A DNA stretch of 64,000 nt, from contig JANQKR010000006.1 of NCBI GenBank assembly GCA_028281025.1, forward strand, positions 1 to 64,000, read 5' to 3'. The position numbers were made by a program, and so were the translations under genes. Numbering within the stretch: the stretch's first letter is position 1; every line of letters begins with the position of its first letter. Under the pieces are notes generated by a model, which was given only the letters and a program-made list of their open reading frames with translations, did no database searches and was not told the origin of the DNA. The stretch is from Croceivirga sp. Lineage in GTDB: Bacteria; Bacteroidota; Bacteroidia; Flavobacteriales; Flavobacteriaceae. Below, in pieces: positions 60,909 through 64,000 of the stretch.

Positions 60909-62309
60909 TTATTGCTTTAGCCAGTTATTGGAAAAATTACAGCTTTTGTTGTCATCGTCGACCAGAATATAGGTATCATCAATCCTTTCGGCCATCCATT
61001 CCTTCACCGCCTTAAATTGTTTGTCCCGCATGGCCAATTCCTGAATTTTGATGTAATCCCTAGCAAAATCGGCCTCATGCTCATCATACCGATTGGTAAT
61101 CTGCATAATTTTGAATTTGGGTGGTCCTCCCCGAGGGTCATCCTCTTTTATGGGCCTTGAAATCTCACCGTCCTTTAAATTCCTGACCTGATTGTACAGC
61201 GAGGGATCCATTTTGGTCAATTCAAACTTAGAGTCGAAATTAATGGGATTTCGCAATAACCCCCCATCAAATTTCGTTTCCTTTTCGTCCGAAAAGTTAC
61301 GTGCACCTTCGTCAAAGCTATATTTTCCATCCAAAATATGTTGGCGAATGGTATCCAGCTCCTTAGCGGCCTGTTCCATAGCCTTTCTTGATATTTCCGG
61401 TATCATCAAGATATGTCGTAAATCCCTTTCCTGACCACGGATTTTTTCCATTTTTATGATATGGTAACCAAAATCCGTTTCAAAAGGTTCGGATATCTCC
61501 CCTTCCTGTAAACTAAAGGCGACATCCTTAAATTCCTTGACGAACGGAGTCTCCCTTGACATACTGTAGAAACCGCCCTTTGATTTTGAACCTGGGTCCT
61601 GTGAGTACAAAATGGCCTTTACATTAAAACTGGCATCGTTTTCCAGGACATCCTGTTTAATTTCCTTAAGCCTATTGATGACCTTAAGCTTTTCTTCTTC
61701 CGATGGTTTGGGTTGTTTCACGATTTGGGATATCTCCAATTCCGCACCAAAAACCGGTCTCTCATCTTCTGGAATCCTATAAAAGAACTGCCTTACTTCT
61801 TCTGGGGTGACCTCAATATCCTCAACCACTTTGGCTTGCATTCTTTCGGATAGCATCCTCAGTTTATTGATCTCAAAAAGCTCCGCTTTAAAGCTTTCCA
61901 AGTCGGTTTTTTTGTAGTATTTCAGCATTTTATCAACACTGCCTATTTGAGAGGTCAACTGTTGAATCTGGCGATCGGAGGTAGCGTTCACCTGGTCATC
62001 GGATACCAAGAGACTGTCCTGGACCGCTTGATGGGCATATAACCGATCCTCCATTAATTTGCCCAATAACTGGCAATTGGTCACATCTTCCGTAGAAGCC
62101 CCCTGGCTCTTTAAGTCGATTAAGGTTTTCTCAATATCGGAATCCAGAATCACATAATCCCCAACCACTGCCGCAATACCGTCCAGTTTTGCCATATTCC
62201 GGGAGACCGTAGTATCCGTGGATATACTGGCTTCATTCAATCCTTCCCCTTCTTGTGCAAAAATCATACTCCCTGCCAATAAGAAGCCCCACATTAATTT
62301 CCTACTCAT
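60909..62309 (-). CDS. Periplasmic parvulin-type prolyl isomerase (SurA-like)
   Basis: From the ATG at 62309 the protein has 466 residues with signal peptide MWGFLLAGSMIFAQ. A SurA_N chaperone region (about 50-170) is followed by two parvulin repeats: AELEISQIVKQPKPSEEEKLK with GFYSMSRETPFVKEF and GYHIIKMEKI, then RDLRHILMIPEI with FDEGARNFSDEKETKFDGG. It should help outer-membrane proteins fold. The start chosen overlaps the upstream gene by eight bases; an earlier in-frame ATG (62363) would add a poor signal. Confidence 0.85.
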   Translation of the reverse strand: MSRKLMWGFLLAGSMIFAQEGEGLNEASISTDTTVSRNMAKLDGIAAVVGDYVILDSDIEKTLIDLKSQGASTEDVTNCQLLGKLMEDRLYAHQAVQDSLLVSDDQVNATSDRQIQQLTSQIGSVDKMLKYYKKTDLESFKAELFEINKLRMLSERMQAKVVEDIEVTPEEVRQFFYRIPEDERPVFGAELEISQIVKQPKPSEEEKLKVINRLKEIKQDVLENDASFNVKAILYSQDPGSKSKGGFYSMSRETPFVKEFKDVAFSLQEGEISEPFETDFGYHIIKMEKIRGQERDLRHILMIPEISRKAMEQAAKELDTIRQHILDGKYSFDEGARNFSDEKETKFDGGLLRNPINFDSKFELTKMDPSLYNQVRNLKDGEISRPIKEDDPRGGPPKFKIMQITNRYDEHEADFARDYIKIQELAMRDKQFKAVKEWMAERIDDTYILVDDDNKSCNFSNNWLKQ

Positions 62310-63183
62310 TATTTCCATAGATTTCAAATTCACTTTTTTTAATGGCTTCATCCAAAATATCACTTTCCAGTTTCCGTATTCTTTCCAGTCGTCTCCTATT
62401 CAATATGATTTGCCTTATATTGGGTTCAATATAACTCAGTGGAGCTACATCATTAACCTCCAATACATTGGTAACCTTACCCAAATATACCCCCAAGGAA
62501 TCCTGTAATTCAAAAAATTGTGATTTCTTTAAGTACCGCTCTTCATTGGTATAGTCGATTGCAGGTATCTCCGCCATCACTCTGGGGGCACTGACCCAAA
62601 CAGAATCGTTTAAATGCAACTTTTTGAACTGGACCGCTATGGAATCCAGGAATGCTTTATCCTCTTCACTGTAATTCTTCATTTTATCCACCACTTGTTG
62701 CTGGTTCAAAAATTGTCTTGGCAAAACCGCAAAACGGAGCTGGACCAACTTCTCATCCAGTTTAAAGTTCTCTTTTTGTGTTTCGTAAAACTCCTGTAAC
62801 TGTTGGGCAGTAATCGTAGTGTCCTGGGATTGTCGCACCAATGCTTCCAAATAGGCTTTGGTATACAGGTCCGCCCTATAGTCCGCAACCAATTGGTCAA
62901 ACTCGGCAAGTTTTTCCTCTGGGAGGTTTATTTTGGATTTGGACAACAACAATTGCTTGGAAGCCCAATTGTTGATATAGTTCACCACAAGGGCCGCACT
63001 GTCCTGTGGGGACATGTCCCGGGTAATCAAGGACTTTAAATCGTCCTTGTACAAATAACTGTCCCCTACACGGGCCAAGGCCACCTGATCTTCATTTCCA
63101 TTGAAGTAGTCGCCACACGATAACGAAAGAAGACCACAAAAAATGACGATTGACCACAGAATTTTATTCCTCCTCAAAAGCAT
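62302..63183 (-). CDS. SurA/PpiC-related lipoprotein lacking clear isomerase motifs
   Basis: The 293-residue protein has a lipoprotein signal (SIVIFCGLLSLSCGD, Cys23). The N-terminal half resembles SurA_N (LARVGDSYLYKDDLKS, VNYINNWASKQLLL, LAEFDQLVADYRADLYTKAYLEALV). The second half is helical plus a short stretch with little of the parvulin active site. It probably acts as a chaperone partner of the downstream SurA-like protein, which it overlaps by eight bases. Confidence 0.78.
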   Translation of the reverse strand: MLLRRNKILWSIVIFCGLLSLSCGDYFNGNEDQVALARVGDSYLYKDDLKSLITRDMSPQDSAALVVNYINNWASKQLLLSKSKINLPEEKLAEFDQLVADYRADLYTKAYLEALVRQSQDTTITAQQLQEFYETQKENFKLDEKLVQLRFAVLPRQFLNQQQVVDKMKNYSEEDKAFLDSIAVQFKKLHLNDSVWVSAPRVMAEIPAIDYTNEERYLKKSQFFELQDSLGVYLGKVTNVLEVNDVAPLSYIEPNIRQIILNRRRLERIRKLESDILDEAIKKSEFEIYGNNE

Positions 63184-63242
63184 TGCACAAAAATAACAAT
63201 AACTTAAAGGATCACAAGTCTATCGTAGTTAACTATGGATTT

Positions 63243-63271
63243 TTGAGCTATACTGTAAATCAATATCTTAG
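63243..63271 (+). promoter_or_regulatory. Probable promoter of the SRPBCC gene
   Basis: TTG at 63243-63245 and TATCTTAG at 63264-63271 (one mismatch to TAnnTTTG) are 18 bases apart, about 25 bases before the ATG. Confidence 0.5.
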
Positions 63272-63296
63272 CAAAACCTAACTAAAGCTAACTACA

Positions 63297-63749
63297 ATGA
63301 AATACACTACCGAAGTCCTGGTTGACCTGCCCAGGGACGAATTCATCACAAAGTTGGACAACCCGGACAATATGAAGCACTGGATGCGTGGATTGCTTGC
63401 CTATGATGTAATTTCCGGGGAAACAGGGCAAGAGGGTGCCCAAATGAACATGAAATTTAAAATGGGCAAGCGTAATATGGAAATGGTGGAAACCATCATC
63501 AAACGAAACATGCCCGAGGAATTTCACGCCACCTATGATACAAAGGGGGTACATAACATCCAAAAGAACTTCTTTAAAGAAGAAAATGGAAAGACCCGAT
63601 GGATTTCAGAAAGTGAGTTCCAATTTGAGGGCTTTGGCATGAAACTTATGGCTTTTCTTATGCCCGGCGCCTTCAAAAAACAGTCCAAAAAATATGCGGA
63701 AGATTTTAAAAACTTTGCCGAAAAAGGGATTTCGGTCCTAAATAAGTAA
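63297..63749 (+). CDS. SRPBCC (START-like) family protein
   Basis: The 150-residue protein looks like a small START/polyketide-cyclase fold: YTTEVLVDLPRDEFITKLDN, GQEGAQMNMKFKMGKRNMEM, ISESEFQFEGFGMKLMAFL and a C-terminal helix KKQSKKYAEDFKNFAEKG. Members bind lipids or small hydrophobic ligands. No signal peptide is seen. The next gene begins six bases later. Confidence 0.78.
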   Translation: MKYTTEVLVDLPRDEFITKLDNPDNMKHWMRGLLAYDVISGETGQEGAQMNMKFKMGKRNMEMVETIIKRNMPEEFHATYDTKGVHNIQKNFFKEENGKTRWISESEFQFEGFGMKLMAFLMPGAFKKQSKKYAEDFKNFAEKGISVLNK

Positions 63750-63755
63750 CACCTA

Positions 63756-64000
63756 ATGAAAGCATCCCTTCTTGACAGAAAGATAAAATTACTCTGGGAT
63801 TTTAAAGGTCCCGCCTCCGAAAAGACGGCCGAACACTATGCCAAGCACCTTAAGGAATACGTTTTTAATGAGGAATTAAAATACGATATTGTTGGCCATC
63901 AGAAGATAAACGGGACGCACAGCATCGTATTTTTGGTAGTTGCCGAATTTGAGATGCCCCAAGTGCGGGACGATCTAAAACCGCATCGCGGAGAACTGTA
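63756..64000 (+). CDS. Small unknown protein (N-terminal 81 residues, cut by window end)
   Basis: The frame opens at an ATG six bases after the SRPBCC stop with MKASLLDRKIKLLWDFKGPA. It continues without a stop to the window end, with TAEHYAKHLKEYVF and HSIVFLVVAEFEMP. I recognise no domain. It is probably a small soluble protein co-transcribed with the SRPBCC gene. Confidence 0.6.
   Translation, partial: MKASLLDRKIKLLWDFKGPASEKTAEHYAKHLKEYVFNEELKYDIVGHQKINGTHSIVFLVVAEFEMPQVRDDLKPHRGEL

Overview
The window reads as chromosome from a marine-type member of the Flavobacteriaceae (Bacteroidota). The evidence is GldI, the type IX secretion-style surface protein at the left edge, a SusD remnant, lipoproteins with short lipoboxes, a very large signal peptidase I, tandem rhomboids, a cyclophilin-FKBP fusion lipoprotein, and many start regions preceded by the Bacteroidota -7 box TAnnTTTG instead of a sigma70 -10/-35 pair. 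I found no rRNA, tRNA or CRISPR array. Gene density is high, with many 1-18 bp overlaps.

Layout. 1-1626 is the N-terminal part of a repeat-rich surface protein (minus strand). 1787-5155 holds a PQQ-type sugar dehydrogenase lipoprotein, a 5'-truncated susD fragment abutting it, and a sulfatase. 5267-15192 is a peptidoglycan-recycling locus: murQ and a DeoR-type regulator on the minus strand, and divergently a NagB-LmbE fusion, a DigH-like lipoprotein, ampG, nagZ, a methyltransferase and anmK. It could take cell-wall fragments from the periplasm to fructose-6-phosphate. A Bcr/CflA exporter (15206-16420) and a GIY-YIG gene inside a perfect 21-bp inverted repeat follow.

17263-20744 (minus) encodes a three-part propionyl/acyl-CoA carboxylase. 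20945-25337 (plus) encodes uridine kinase, a DivIC/FtsB-like protein and both methylmalonyl-CoA mutase subunits, so the two strands together give a propionyl-CoA to succinyl-CoA route. 25486-31217 is parA-parB-DUF5683-dapB-lepB-WbqC-DUF6122. 31200-37391 (minus) runs from a TPR membrane protein through ribH, mutL and two rhomboids to an EEP hydrolase. 37517-49104 contains recF, a DUF721 protein, ndk, a PhoD-like phosphatase, a DHH phosphoesterase, gldI, the immunophilin fusion, a DUF3810 metalloprotease-like protein and two amidohydrolase-like secreted proteins.

49105-58883 differs from the rest. It is visibly more AT-rich, with short unrelated plus-strand genes (lipoprotein, LysE, DUF4265-like, CDI immunity, GH53, serine hydrolase, DUF1801-like, creatininase, GNAT, RDD, unknown). 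Related imperfect palindromes containing GGCYATAATT follow stop codons here, with CACAAC and GTTGTG outer cores. Their placement resembles gene cassettes with attC-like sites, and I regard it as the most interesting part of the window. No integrase is present in the window. A minus-strand TIM-barrel gene and a 141-bp MITE-like inverted repeat interrupt it.

58884-64000 returns to ordinary chromosome: an unknown lipoprotein, MoxR, two SurA-type periplasmic chaperones, an SRPBCC protein and the start of a small unknown gene.
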